A stretch of DNA of 64,000 nt from Streptomyces pristinaespiralis (GTDB lineage: Bacteria; Actinomycetota; Actinomycetes; Streptomycetales; Streptomycetaceae), in assembly GCF_001278075.1 (NCBI RefSeq), contig NZ_CP011340.1:6879501-6943500 (forward strand), in the 5' to 3' direction. Both the position numbers and the translations under genes were made by a program. The notes beneath the pieces were generated by a model, which ran no database searches, was not told where the DNA came from, and saw nothing but the letters and a program-made list of their open reading frames with translations. Positions 24,602 to 33,130 of the stretch are shown piece after piece; the first letter of the stretch is position 1; the number at the start of each line of letters is the position of its first letter.

Positions 24602-24894
24602 ACGACCGGCTGGACACGTCCGTGTCCGGCCCACAAGTGGAGGCTCCGATCTCCCACCTGGCTGTCCCTCGGGACGGCGGGTCACCGGTCAGGCGGCCAC
24701 CATCGTTCCGTACGGACGATGGAGTCGCCCGATGTGCGCCCCGCGGTGGACCGCGGCGGTGCTCCGGTATTCATTGGAGCTGCCGCCTGTGTCCCGACCG
24801 GGGCATTTTTGACGTTCCGGTGCGGTTGGTCTGACGAAACAGACGTTACGCGGCTGTCTGCCAGACATCCGTGTGGTGCTACTTAGGAGGATCC
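24602..24894 (+). promoter_or_regulatory. Long structured 5' leader of infC
   Basis: This stretch has no convincing gene. It holds several potential hairpins: CCATCGT and ACGATGG flanking a CCGTACGG centre near 24702-24724, a long imperfect stem GCGGTGCTCC/GGAGCTGCCGC near 24755-24790, and TGTCTGCCAGACA near 24857-24869. A run of five T follows GGGGCA near 24807, which could form an attenuator. Autoregulatory leaders are known for infC operons in other bacteria; which protein acts here is inferred. Confidence 0.5.
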
Positions 24895-25521
24895 ATCAGC
24901 GCCGAGCCCCGCATCAACGACCGGATTCGCGTTCCCGAGGTGCGACTTGTCGGTCCCAGCGGCGAGCAGGTCGGGATTGTTCCGCTTGCCAAGGCCCTTG
25001 AGCTTGCTCAGGAGTACGACCTCGACCTGGTCGAGGTGGCGGCGAACGCCCGCCCGCCCGTCTGCAAGCTCATGGACTACGGGAAGTTCAAGTACGAGTC
25101 GGCCATGAAGGCCCGTGAGGCGCGCAAGAACCAGGCGCACACGGTCATCAAGGAAATGAAGCTCCGGCCGAAGATCGATCCGCACGACTACGACACCAAA
25201 AAGGGTCACGTCGTCCGGTTCCTCAAGCAGGGCGACAAGGTCAAGATCACGATCATGTTCCGTGGTCGTGAGCAGTCCCGCCCCGAACTTGGCTTCCGTC
25301 TGCTGCAGCGCCTCGCCGCGGACGTAGAGGATCTCGGCTTCATCGAGTCGAACCCGAAGCAGGACGGCCGGAACATGATCATGGTTCTCGGCCCCCACAA
25401 GAAGAAGACCGAGGCGATGGCCGAGGCGCGTGAGGCCCAGGCCGCACGCAAGGCGGAGCGCCAGGGCTCGCCGGAGGGCGAGGGCGTCGACGCCCCGACC
25501 GACACACCTTCCGAGGCGTGA
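24895..25521 (+). CDS. infC: Translation initiation factor IF-3, apparent AUC start
   Basis: A 208-residue IF-3 that binds the 30S subunit and rejects wrong initiation codons and tRNAs. The N-domain runs from [15 protein letters not shown], the linker is basic ([15 protein letters not shown]) and the C-domain includes [14 protein letters not shown] and MFRGREQ; a Glu/Ala-rich tail follows. Start choice is notable. An ideal AGGAGG at 24885-24890 lies 4 bases before ATC 24895, giving the conserved ISAEPRIND start. The only in-frame ATG/GTG/TTG-type option is GTG 24871, whose reading frame runs through the Shine-Dalgarno itself and adds eight unlikely residues. IF-3 genes use rare AUU/AUC starts for autoregulation in other bacteria, so AUC is preferred here. 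Confidence 0.93.
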   Translation: MSAEPRINDRIRVPEVRLVGPSGEQVGIVPLAKALELAQEYDLDLVEVAANARPPVCKLMDYGKFKYESAMKAREARKNQAHTVIKEMKLRPKIDPHDYDTKKGHVVRFLKQGDKVKITIMFRGREQSRPELGFRLLQRLAADVEDLGFIESNPKQDGRNMIMVLGPHKKKTEAMAEAREAQAARKAERQGSPEGEGVDAPTDTPSEA

Positions 25522-25525
25522 CCGA

Positions 25526-25616
25526 GGGGCTGCCCCTGTGGCAGCCCCGGGTCCTGCCCGGAATCCACAACCAAGATCTGACGCTCCCGTAGTCCGGTGC
25601 CCGCACCGGGGGAGCG
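25526..25616 (+). promoter_or_regulatory. Two strong RNA hairpins in the infC-rpmI spacer
   Basis: Hairpin 1 pairs GGGGCTGCC (25526-25534) with GGCAGCCCC (25540-25548). Hairpin 2 pairs CGCTCCC (25582-25588) with GGGAGCG (25610-25616) and contains an inner stem CCGGTG/CACCGG. They may mark partial termination, mRNA processing or an L20-binding site. The rpmI Shine-Dalgarno lies just beyond. Confidence 0.6.
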
Positions 25617-25641
25617 CCACTGACGAGGAGATAACGGCGCG

Positions 25642-25836
25642 ATGCCGAAGAACAAGACGCACAGCGGTGCCAAGAAGCGCTTCAAGATCACCGGCTCCGG
25701 CAAGGTGCTCCGTGAGCGCGCCGGCAAGCGCCACCTGCTCGAGCACAAGCCGTCCAAGCTGACGCGCCGCCTGACCGGCAACGCCGAGATGGCCCCGGGC
25801 GACTCGAAGACCATCAAGAAGCTTCTCGGCAAGTGA
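25642..25836 (+). CDS. rpmI: 50S ribosomal protein bL35
   Basis: A 64-residue, very basic protein with the invariant start [15 protein letters not shown] and the block [14 protein letters not shown]. It binds 23S rRNA in the large subunit. ATG 25642 follows GAGGAGATAAC. The length is exactly that of the family. It is the second gene of the infC operon; its translation may be controlled by the hairpins in front of it. Confidence 0.98.
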   Translation: MPKNKTHSGAKKRFKITGSGKVLRERAGKRHLLEHKPSKLTRRLTGNAEMAPGDSKTIKKLLGK

Positions 25837-25841
25837 CGTTC

Positions 25842-25862
25842 GTGTCCCTTCGCCAGGGACAC
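25842..25862 (+). promoter_or_regulatory. Hairpin in the rpmI-rplT spacer
   Basis: GTGTCCC (25842-25848) and GGGACAC (25856-25862) form a perfect 7-base stem with a 7-base loop, five bases after the rpmI stop. It could be a processing or autoregulatory structure. Confidence 0.5.
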
Positions 25863-25935
25863 GCGCCGAGACCGGGACCAATTCGTTTCCGGGCCGTGTG
25901 AGCACAACCACGGCCCCGCTACAAGGAGTTAACAA

Positions 25936-26319
25936 GTGGCACGCGTCAAGCGGGCAGTCAACGCCCACAAGAAGCGCCGGGCGATCCTCGAGCAGGCCAG
26001 CGGTTACCGCGGTCAGCGTTCGCGCCTGTACCGCAAGGCCAAGGAGCAGGTCACCCACTCCCTGGTCTACAACTACAACGACCGCAAGAAGCGCAAGGGC
26101 GACTTCCGTCAGCTGTGGATCCAGCGCATCAACGCCGCTGCACGCCAGAACGGCATGACGTACAACCGCCTCATCCAGGGTCTGAAGGCCGCCAACATCG
26201 AGGTGGACCGCAAGATCCTGGCCGAGCTCGCCGTGAACGACGCGGGTGCGTTCGCCGCCCTCGTCGAGGTCGCGCAGAAGGCCCTGCCGAGCGACGTCAA
26301 CGCGCCCAAGGCCGCCTGA
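25936..26319 (+). CDS. rplT: 50S ribosomal protein bL20
   Basis: A 127-residue basic protein with the family start [15 protein letters not shown] (GTG start) and the blocks [16 protein letters not shown] and [20 protein letters not shown]20 nucleates large-subunit assembly and in several bacteria represses its own operon by binding mRNA. AAGGAG lies at good spacing before GTG 25936. It is the last gene before a strong terminator. Confidence 0.98.
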   Translation: MARVKRAVNAHKKRRAILEQASGYRGQRSRLYRKAKEQVTHSLVYNYNDRKKRKGDFRQLWIQRINAAARQNGMTYNRLIQGLKAANIEVDRKILAELAVNDAGAFAALVEVAQKALPSDVNAPKAA

Positions 26320-26335
26320 CACCCGCATCGAGCCG

Positions 26336-26369
26336 ACCGGACCCGCAGGCCTCGGCCTGCGGGTCCGGT
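26336..26369 (+). terminator. Terminator of the infC-rpmI-rplT operon
   Basis: A perfect 16-base stem (26336-26351 with 26354-26369) with almost no loop, followed by GCGTTTGCC. It starts 17 bases after the rplT stop. Confidence 0.85.
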
Positions 26370-26493
26370 GCGTTTGCCCCTCGCCCGTCCTCGTCGCCCC
26401 GCTCCTTCCGGGCGCGGTGACACGACGTGCCGAACACCTTTCGACCTGTCGACATTTCGAACGTGGTCCCGTGAGAGAGAGCCGCCGACCCGC

Positions 26494-27345
26494 ATGCCGA
26501 CCCCCGAGCTGATCTCCCCCCGCTCCCCGCGCGTCACCGCCGCGCGGCGGCTCGCCAAGCGCAACTTCTGGGGGAAGGACCGTCTGTTCATCGCCGAGGG
26601 GCCGCAGGCCGTCCGTGAGGCGGTCGCCCACCGCGGGCCGGACGGCGAGGCGACCCTGGTCGAGCTGTTCACCACCGTCGAGGCCGCGGAGCGCTACGCC
26701 GACATCGTCGACGCCGCCCACGCCGCCGGAGCCCGCGTCCACCACGCCGCCGACACCGTGCTCGCCGAGGTGTCGCAGACCGTCACGCCGCAGGGACTCG
26801 TGGGCGTCTGCAGGTTCCTCGACTCGCCGTTCGAGGACATCCTGGCCGCCCGGCCCAAGCTCGTCGCCGTGCTCGCGCACGTACGCGACCCCGGGAACGC
26901 CGGCACCGTGCTGCGCTGCGCCGACGCGGCCGGGGCGGACGCGGTGATCCTCACCGACGCCTCCGTCGACCTGTACAACCCCAAGTCGGTGCGGGCCTCG
27001 GTCGGTTCCCACTTCCACCTGCCGGTCGCCGTCGGCGTACCCGTGGAGCAGGCCGTCCAAGGGCTGCGCGACGCCGGCGTACGCGTCCTCGCGGCGGACG
27101 GCGCCGGCGAGCAGGACCTCGACGACGAACTCGACGCGGGCACCATGGGCGGCCCCACCGCGTGGATCTTCGGCAACGAGGCCTGGGGCCTGCCGGAGGA
27201 GACCCGCGCCCTCGCCGACGCCGTCGTCCGCGTCCCGATCCACGGAAAGGCCGAGAGCCTGAACCTGGCGACCGCCGCCGCCGTATGTCTCTACGCGTCG
27301 GCGCGCGCCCAGCGCGCCGGGGCCAAGGGTGCCCCGGCAAGCTGA
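26494..27345 (+). CDS. TrmH/SpoU-family RNA 2'-O-methyltransferase
   Basis: A 283-residue SPOUT methyltransferase that transfers a methyl group from S-adenosylmethionine to a ribose in rRNA or tRNA. The N-terminal substrate-binding domain has RLAKRNFWGKDRLFIAEGP. The knotted C-terminal domain carries the three SpoU motifs: HVRDPGNAGTVLRCADAAG, WIFGNEAWGLP and VPIHGKAESLNLATAAAV. The exact nucleotide target is unknown. ATG 26494 is preceded by the purine-rich GAGAGAGAGCC. Its position between rplT and pheS is a conserved actinobacterial arrangement, and it fits a translation-related cluster. Confidence 0.92.
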   Translation: MPTPELISPRSPRVTAARRLAKRNFWGKDRLFIAEGPQAVREAVAHRGPDGEATLVELFTTVEAAERYADIVDAAHAAGARVHHAADTVLAEVSQTVTPQGLVGVCRFLDSPFEDILAARPKLVAVLAHVRDPGNAGTVLRCADAAGADAVILTDASVDLYNPKSVRASVGSHFHLPVAVGVPVEQAVQGLRDAGVRVLAADGAGEQDLDDELDAGTMGGPTAWIFGNEAWGLPEETRALADAVVRVPIHGKAESLNLATAAAVCLYASARAQRAGAKGAPAS

Positions 27346-27443
27346 CGGACCACTCGCTCAGGGGGTCGGCGACGTCACTTTCAGCTAGTAGGGTGACGCA
27401 CTCGGGGGCCCACTGCGCCGGCGGAGAGGTGGGGTACGGGGAC

Positions 27444-28568
27444 ATGACGGTCACCAGCAGGCCGACACAGCCACAGGAATTCCACCTGGGCCCCTCCGGC
27501 TGCCCCGAGGCCCTTGGGATCGACCCCGACGACCTCCCCGACGGCCTCGTCGTGGCCGACGAGACGGGCCGGGTCGTCTGCTTCAACCGGGCCGCCGTCC
27601 GCATCACCGCCGTGGCGAGGGCCGACGCGATCGGACGGCCGCTGGAGCGGGTGCTGCCGCTGGAGGACCTCAAGGGCCGCCGCTGGTGGACGCTCACCGA
27701 TCCCTACGGCGGACTCGCCACCCGCGTCGGCCAGCCCGAACGGAACCTGCTGCTGCCCGGCGGCCGCGAGGTCCTCGTCTCCGCCCGCTATGTGCGCGAC
27801 GTCCCCACCGGGCCGGTGCGCAGGCTCGTCGTCAGCCTGCGCGGCACGGAGGCCCGCCGCCGCAGCGAACGCAGCAACGCCGAACTGATCGCCACCGTGG
27901 CCCACGAGCTGCGCTCCCCGCTGACCTCCGTCAAAGGCTTCACGGCGACACTCCTCGCCAAGTGGGAACGCTTCACCGACGACCAGAAGCGGCTGATGCT
28001 GGAGACCGTCGACGCCGACGCCAACCGCGTCACCCGCCTCATCGCCGAGCTCCTCGACATCTCCCGCATCGACTCCGGACGGCTCGAGGTACGCCGCCAG
28101 CCCGTCGACCTCGCCGCCGCCGTGCGCCGCCACGTCGAGGCGCACGTGGCCGCCGGCCAGACCCCGGACCGGTTCCGCGTCGACGTCACCGGGCCGCTGC
28201 CCGACCTGTGGGCCGACCCCGACAAGGTCGACCAGGTGCTGGGCAACCTCCTGGAAAACGCGGTGCGGCACGGAGAGGGAACTGTCACGATCGACATAGC
28301 GCCCTCGCCCTCCGCAGGCGGGCAGAGCGGGACGGGCACCGCCGTCACCGTGAGCGACGAGGGCCCCGGCATTCCGGAGGAGTCGATGGGACGGGTCTTC
28401 ACCCGCTTCTGGCGGGGGAGCAAGCGCGGCGGGACCGGCCTCGGGCTCTACATCGTCAAGGGCATCGTCGAGGCCCACGGCGGGACGATCACGGTCGGCC
28501 GCGGTCCCGGCGGCGGCGCCCAGTTCCGATTTATCCTGCCCGTCGGCACCCCGGCGCATCTCCTGTAG
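27444..28568 (+). CDS. PAS-domain sensor histidine kinase without membrane segments
   Basis: A 374-residue soluble kinase. A PAS domain covers about residues 25-130 (DGLVVADETGRVVCFNRAA). The HisKA phospho-acceptor is His154 in VAHELRSPLTS. The ATPase domain has the N-box NLLENAVRH, and G-boxes DEGPGIPEE and GGTGLGLYIVKGIVEAHGG. No response regulator is next to it, so it is an orphan kinase. No membrane helix means it reads a cytoplasmic signal through PAS. ATG 27444 follows GAGAGGTGGGG. A TAGGGT -10 lies near 27389-27394. Homologues in the same position next to pheST are common in streptomycetes, as I recall. Confidence 0.92.
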   Translation: MTVTSRPTQPQEFHLGPSGCPEALGIDPDDLPDGLVVADETGRVVCFNRAAVRITAVARADAIGRPLERVLPLEDLKGRRWWTLTDPYGGLATRVGQPERNLLLPGGREVLVSARYVRDVPTGPVRRLVVSLRGTEARRRSERSNAELIATVAHELRSPLTSVKGFTATLLAKWERFTDDQKRLMLETVDADANRVTRLIAELLDISRIDSGRLEVRRQPVDLAAAVRRHVEAHVAAGQTPDRFRVDVTGPLPDLWADPDKVDQVLGNLLENAVRHGEGTVTIDIAPSPSAGGQSGTGTAVTVSDEGPGIPEESMGRVFTRFWRGSKRGGTGLGLYIVKGIVEAHGGTITVGRGPGGGAQFRFILPVGTPAHLL

Positions 28569-28638
28569 CGATCCTCCCGGATCGGCCGTCGAGAGCGTCC
28601 GAGCAGCCCGCGGGCTCATTCACAGGTCCACACCCCGT

Positions 28639-28644
28639 TAGACT
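28639..28644 (+). promoter_or_regulatory. -10 element of the pheST promoter
   Basis: TAGACT lies 84 bases before pheS; the implied leader of roughly 75 bases shows no T-box specifier structure or leader peptide with Phe codons. Confidence 0.45.
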
Positions 28645-28727
28645 CGACCTTTGGCACCTTTGCGTCCTCGGTCGTCCCTGGTCGACGTGCGGGGTCCCCA
28701 GCCAGCCCATCGGAAGTACGGGAAGAG

Positions 28728-29849
28728 ATGTCCGCACCCAATAAGTCGTACGACCCTGTTGAGGTCGAGGCACTGAAACCGGAAGAGATCGAGCGCATGC
28801 GGGACGAGGCGCTCGCCGCCTTCGCCGCCGCAGACTCCCTCGAGGCGCTCGCCCACGCGAAGTCCGCGCACACCTCCGGCACCTCGCCGCTCTCCCTCGC
28901 CAACCGTGAGATCGGGGCACTGCCGCCGCAGGCCAAGGCCGAGGCCGGCAAGCGCGTGGGCCAGGCCCGCGCCGCCGTCGGCCGGGCGCTCGCCACGCGC
29001 CAGACCGAGCTCGAGGCCGAGCGCGACGCCCGGGTGCTCGTCGAGGAGGCCGTCGACGTCACGCTGCCCCACGACCGCGTCCCCGCCGGTGCCCGCCACC
29101 CGCTGACCACGCTCTCCGAGCGCATCGAGGACGTCTTCGTCGCCATGGGCTACGAGGTCGCCGAGGGCCCGCAGGCCGAGGCCGAGTGGTTCAACTTCGA
29201 CGCGCTCAACATCGGCCCGGACCACCCGGCCCGCGGCGAGCACGACACCTTCTTCGTGCAGGACGCGGACGGGGGCGCCGACTCCGGCGTCGTGCTGCGC
29301 ACCCACACCTCGCCCGTGCAGATCCGCTCGCTGATCGACCGCGAGCCGCCGGTCTACGTGATCTGCCCCGGCCGGGTGTACCGCACCGACGAGCTGGACG
29401 CCACGCACACCCCCGTCTTCCACCAGGTCGAGCTGCTCGCCGTCGACGAGGGCCTGACCATGGCCGACCTCAAGGGCACCCTCGACCACATGGTCCAGGC
29501 GCTGTTCGGCGAGGGCATGAAGACCCGGCTGCGGCCGAACTTCTTCCCCTTCACCGAGCCGTCCGCCGAGATGGACATGGTCTGCTACGTGTGCCGCGGC
29601 GAGTCCGTCGGCAACCCGGACCGGCCCTGCCGCACCTGCTCCAGCGAGGGCTGGATCGAGCTCGGCGGCTGCGGAATGGTCAACCCCAAGGTGCTCACGG
29701 CCTGCGGCGTCGACCCCAGCAGGTACAGCGGGTTCGCCTTCGGGTTCGGCATCGAGCGGATGCTGATGTTCCGCCACAACGTCGAAGACATGCGAGACAT
29801 GGTCGAGGGTGACGTCCGGTTCACCCGGCCGTTCGGGATGGAGATCTGA
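28728..29849 (+). CDS. pheS: Phenylalanyl-tRNA synthetase alpha subunit
   Basis: A 373-residue class II synthetase subunit. The N-terminal 100 residues form the coiled coil that contacts tRNA ([19 protein letters not shown]). The catalytic core carries motif 2 [12 protein letters not shown] and [21 protein letters not shown], and motif 3 [13 protein letters not shown]. The active enzyme is an alpha2-beta2 tetramer with PheT that attaches phenylalanine to tRNA-Phe. GGGAAGAG precedes ATG 28728. Its stop overlaps the pheT start by one base (TGATG), giving coupled translation. Confidence 0.98.
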   Translation: MSAPNKSYDPVEVEALKPEEIERMRDEALAAFAAADSLEALAHAKSAHTSGTSPLSLANREIGALPPQAKAEAGKRVGQARAAVGRALATRQTELEAERDARVLVEEAVDVTLPHDRVPAGARHPLTTLSERIEDVFVAMGYEVAEGPQAEAEWFNFDALNIGPDHPARGEHDTFFVQDADGGADSGVVLRTHTSPVQIRSLIDREPPVYVICPGRVYRTDELDATHTPVFHQVELLAVDEGLTMADLKGTLDHMVQALFGEGMKTRLRPNFFPFTEPSAEMDMVCYVCRGESVGNPDRPCRTCSSEGWIELGGCGMVNPKVLTACGVDPSRYSGFAFGFGIERMLMFRHNVEDMRDMVEGDVRFTRPFGMEI

Positions 29850-32377
29850 TGCGGGTCCCGCTTTCTTGGCTGCGGGAGTACGTCGACCTGCCGGCGACGG
29901 AGACCGGCCGTGACGTACAGGCCAAGCTCATCGCCGCCGGGCTCGAGGTCGAGACCGTCGAGCAGCTCGGCGCCGGGCTCAAGGGCCCGCTCGTCGTCGG
30001 CCAGGTGCTGACCATCGAGGAACTGACGGAGTTCAAGAAGCCCATCCGCTTCTGCACCGTCGACGTCGGCCAGGCCAACGGCACCGGCGAGCCGCAGGAG
30101 ATCGTCTGCGGCGCCCGTAACTTCTCCGTCGGCGACAAGGTCGTCGTGGTCCTCCCCGGCGCCGTCCTCCCCGGCGACTTCGCCATCGCCGCACGCAAGA
30201 CGTACGGCAGGACCTCCCACGGGATGATCTGCTCCGGGGACGAGCTCGGCATGGGCGACGACGGCAGCGGCGGCATCATCGTGCTCCCCCCCGAGCACGA
30301 GGTGGGCACCGACGCGATCAAGCTGCTCGAGCTCGTCGACGAGGTCCTCGACATCGCCGTCACGCCCGACCGCGGCTACGCCCTGTCGATGCGCGGCGTC
30401 GCCCGCGAGACGGCCACCGCCTACGGGCTGCCGCTGCGCGACCCGGCGCTGCTCGACGTGCCCGGACCCAACTCGTACGGCTACGGCGTCAAGGTGGCCG
30501 ACCCGGTCGGCTGCGACAGCTTCACCGCGCGCACTGTCGTCGGCCTCGAGCCGGAGGCCCGCTCCCCGATCTGGCTGCAGCGCCGGCTGCAGAAGGCCGG
30601 GATGCGCCCGATCTCGCTCGCCGTCGACATCACCAACTACGTGATGCTCGAGCTCGGCCAGCCGCTGCACGCCTACGACCGGTCCCGCCTCGACGGGCCC
30701 ATCGGGGTGCGCCGCGCGGAGCCCGGCGAGAAGCTCACCACCCTCGACGGCACCACGCGCGTCCTCGACGCCGAGGACCTCGTCATCACCGACAACCGCG
30801 GCCCCATCGGTCTCGCGGGCGTCATGGGCGGCGCGAACACCGAGATCGCCGACGCGGCCCCCGACCCGGAGACCGGCCGGATCAACGGCACCACCGAGGT
30901 CGTCATCGAGGCCGCGCACTTCGACCCGGTCGCCATCGCCCGCACCGCGCGCCGGCACAAGCTGTCCTCCGAGGCGTCCAAGCGCTTCGAGCGCGGCGTC
31001 GACCCGCAGGCCGCCGCGGCGGCCGCGCAGCGCACCGTCGACCTGCTGGTGCTCCTCGCCGGCGGCACGGCGGAGGGCGGCGTCACCCAGGTCGTCGCCC
31101 CCAGCGCCCCGCGCACCATCGCCATGCCGGCGGACCACCCCGACCGCGTCGCGGGCGTCACCTACGGCCGTGAGACCGTGGTGCGCCGCCTCCAGGAGGT
31201 CGGCTGCGACGTCTACGGGCAGGACGACCTCGTCGTCACCGTGCCCTCGTGGCGACCCGACCTCGCAGAGCCCAACGACCTCGCGGAAGAGGTCATCCGG
31301 CTCGAGGGCTACGAGAACCTCCCCTCGACCCTGCCCACCCCGCCGTCCGGCCGCGGTCTCACCGCACGCCAGCGGCTGCACCGCCGGGTCGGCCGCGCGC
31401 TCGCCGGCGCCGGTTACGTCGAGGCACCGAACTACCCCTTCATCGGGGAACCGGTCCTCGACCAGCTCGGCCTGGACGCCGACGACGCCCGCCGCCGGGT
31501 CGTGAAGCTCGTCAACCCGCTCTCCGACGAGGAGCCGGCGCTGCGCACCACGCTGCTGCCCGGTCTGCTCGGCGCCCTGCGGCGCAACGACGGGCGCGGC
31601 AGCCACGACCTGGCGCTTTTCGAGACCGGTCTGGTTTTCCGCCCGACCGGCGAGGAGCGCCCGGCGGTGACGCCGCCCGTGGACCGCAGGCCCACCGACG
31701 AGGAGATCGCCTCGCTGAACGCGGCACTGCCGCGTCAGCCGCGCCGCGTCGCCGTCGTCCTCGCGGGCGCCCGCGAGCAGGACGGCTGGTGGGGCAAGGG
31801 CCGCCCGGCCGACTGGGCCGACGCGATCGAGGCCGGCCGGCTCGTCGCCCGCGCGGCGGGCGTCGAACTGACCGTCCGCGCCGACCAGCACGCGCCGTGG
31901 CACCCCGGCCGCTGTGCCGCGCTGTACGCGACGGTGGACGGCGAGGAGACCCTCGTCGGCCACGCCGGCGAACTGCACCCGCGCGTCGTCAAGGCGCTGC
32001 ACCTGCCGGACCGCACCTGCGCGATGGAGCTGGAGCTCGATGTGCTGGAGCAGGCGTCGACCGGCGTCGTCCAGGCCCCGCGGATCTCCACCTTCCCGGT
32101 GGCCACGCAGGACGTCGCGCTCGTCGTCGCGAACGACGTGCCCGCGGCCGACGTCGAATCCGCGCTGCGCGAGGGCGCGGGCGAACTGCTGGAGTCCATC
32201 CGGCTGTTCGACGTCTTCACGGGCGAGCAGATCGGCGAGGGCAGCAAGTCGCTCGCGTACGCGCTGCGCTTCCGCGCCGCTGACCGCACGCTGACCGTCG
32301 ACGAGGCGTCTGCCGCGCGTGACGCGGCGGTGTCGCTGGCGACGGAGCGCACGGGAGCGGTGCTGCGGGGCGCGTGA
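29849..32377 (+). CDS. pheT: Phenylalanyl-tRNA synthetase beta subunit
   Basis: An 842-residue subunit with all expected modules: an N-terminal RNA-binding B1 domain ([20 protein letters not shown], then [20 protein letters not shown]), the B3/B4 editing domain that clears Tyr-tRNA-Phe, the B5 domain ([10 protein letters not shown] nearby), the inactive catalytic-like domain, and a C-terminal FDX-ACB fold ([19 protein letters not shown]) that binds the anticodon. Length is normal. It starts within the pheS stop. A palindromic repeat element follows downstream and may serve as terminator. Confidence 0.98.
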   Translation: MRVPLSWLREYVDLPATETGRDVQAKLIAAGLEVETVEQLGAGLKGPLVVGQVLTIEELTEFKKPIRFCTVDVGQANGTGEPQEIVCGARNFSVGDKVVVVLPGAVLPGDFAIAARKTYGRTSHGMICSGDELGMGDDGSGGIIVLPPEHEVGTDAIKLLELVDEVLDIAVTPDRGYALSMRGVARETATAYGLPLRDPALLDVPGPNSYGYGVKVADPVGCDSFTARTVVGLEPEARSPIWLQRRLQKAGMRPISLAVDITNYVMLELGQPLHAYDRSRLDGPIGVRRAEPGEKLTTLDGTTRVLDAEDLVITDNRGPIGLAGVMGGANTEIADAAPDPETGRINGTTEVVIEAAHFDPVAIARTARRHKLSSEASKRFERGVDPQAAAAAAQRTVDLLVLLAGGTAEGGVTQVVAPSAPRTIAMPADHPDRVAGVTYGRETVVRRLQEVGCDVYGQDDLVVTVPSWRPDLAEPNDLAEEVIRLEGYENLPSTLPTPPSGRGLTARQRLHRRVGRALAGAGYVEAPNYPFIGEPVLDQLGLDADDARRRVVKLVNPLSDEEPALRTTLLPGLLGALRRNDGRGSHDLALFETGLVFRPTGEERPAVTPPVDRRPTDEEIASLNAALPRQPRRVAVVLAGAREQDGWWGKGRPADWADAIEAGRLVARAAGVELTVRADQHAPWHPGRCAALYATVDGEETLVGHAGELHPRVVKALHLPDRTCAMELELDVLEQASTGVVQAPRISTFPVATQDVALVVANDVPAADVESALREGAGELLESIRLFDVFTGEQIGEGSKSLAYALRFRAADRTLTVDEASAARDAAVSLATERTGAVLRGA

Positions 32378-32454
32378 GCCTGTGCCGTGTGCGTGGGGCC
32401 CGCCCGGAGCGATCCGGGCGGGCCCTTCCGCGTGCGGGCGCGGGTTGCCGCTGC

Positions 32455-32690
32455 GCGGGGCCGTTTCCCCTCCCCGCCCGGACCCGGACCCGGCACCGCG
32501 CTCCGCGCGGTGTTTCGGGGGCTCCGCCCCCGGGCCCCCGCGCCTCAAACGCCGGCGGGGCTGGAGTTGCCGGCAAGGCTGATTTCGCGCAGCGAAATCA
32601 AGCCCGCCCGGCGTTTGAGGGCACGGCCGAAGGCCGTACAGGGTCCGGGCGGAGCCCGGTTTCGGGAAGGAGCGGGTAGGGGAATGAGCC
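32455..32690. repeat. Dispersed GC-rich palindromic intergenic element, copy 2
   Basis: Nested inverted repeats: outer CCCCGCCCGGACCC with GGGTCCGGGCGGAG; middle CTCAAACGCCGGCGGGGCT with AAGCCCGCCCGGCGTTTGAG; and a hairpin GATTTCGCGCAGCGAAATC. The core matches the element at 10965-11200. The block lies between pheT and the NsdA-like gene and shows no coding potential. Confidence 0.75.
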
Positions 32691-32698
32691 CGCCGCAG

Positions 32699-32790
32699 GC
32701 GCCCACGCACCCGCACCCCCACGCACCCGCACCCCCACGCACCCCCACGCACCCGCACCCCCACGCCCCCGCGCAGCGCCCCCGCCCCCG
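32699..32790. repeat. C-rich simple-sequence repeat
   Basis: Runs of CACGCACCCGCACCC with small variations repeat several times, then grade into CCCCCGC repeats. The strong C/G strand bias is unusual even for this genome. There is no gene from 32378 to 33130; the remainder (32791-33066) shows nothing recognisable. Confidence 0.75.
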
Positions 32791-33066
32791 CCACGCGAAA
32801 CGGCGCGGGCCGGAGGGGGAAGCCGGTCCGCGCCGTGCGAGGGGCGGGCCGGGAAGGGTCCGATGGACCGGCCGGGCCGCCCGCGGCCTGGCGTCGCCCG
32901 CCCTGCCGCGGAGTGTCGGGCAGATCAGCAGGACGGACGACGCGCTCGGGGCCGCCGCACTGTACGAGGGGGAGCCGGCGGCCCGGCCGCCTCTGTGAGA
33001 GGCAGTTCAGTCAACAGGCCCCGCCCGCACGCCGGGAGCGCACGCAAGCCGTGGAAAAGCGCACTT

Positions 33067-33102
33067 GTTTCACACCCCGTGCGAAACGGTCTCCACTACC
33101 CT
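33067..33102 (+). promoter_or_regulatory. Palindromic operator and -10 of the NsdA-like gene
   Basis: GTTTC-A-CAC (33067-33075) and GTG-C-GAAAC (33079-33087) are symmetric around CCC, giving a 21-base palindrome. It lies 9 bases before a -10-like TACCCT (33097-33102), where the -35 should be. A repressor here would block transcription. Confidence 0.6.
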
Positions 33103-33130
33103 GAGCGGACGCACGTCACCGGAGGGGGCC

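Noticed and set aside
24602..24894. Two short open frames (79 and 95 residues) in the infC leader as genes
   Set aside because: They lack ribosome-binding sites and recognisable motifs, and overlap obvious RNA hairpins; leader RNA is the better explanation.
28569..28727. T-box or Phe-rich leader peptide controlling pheST
   Set aside because: There is no Phe-codon run, no T-box sequence and no terminator-like structure in the short leader.
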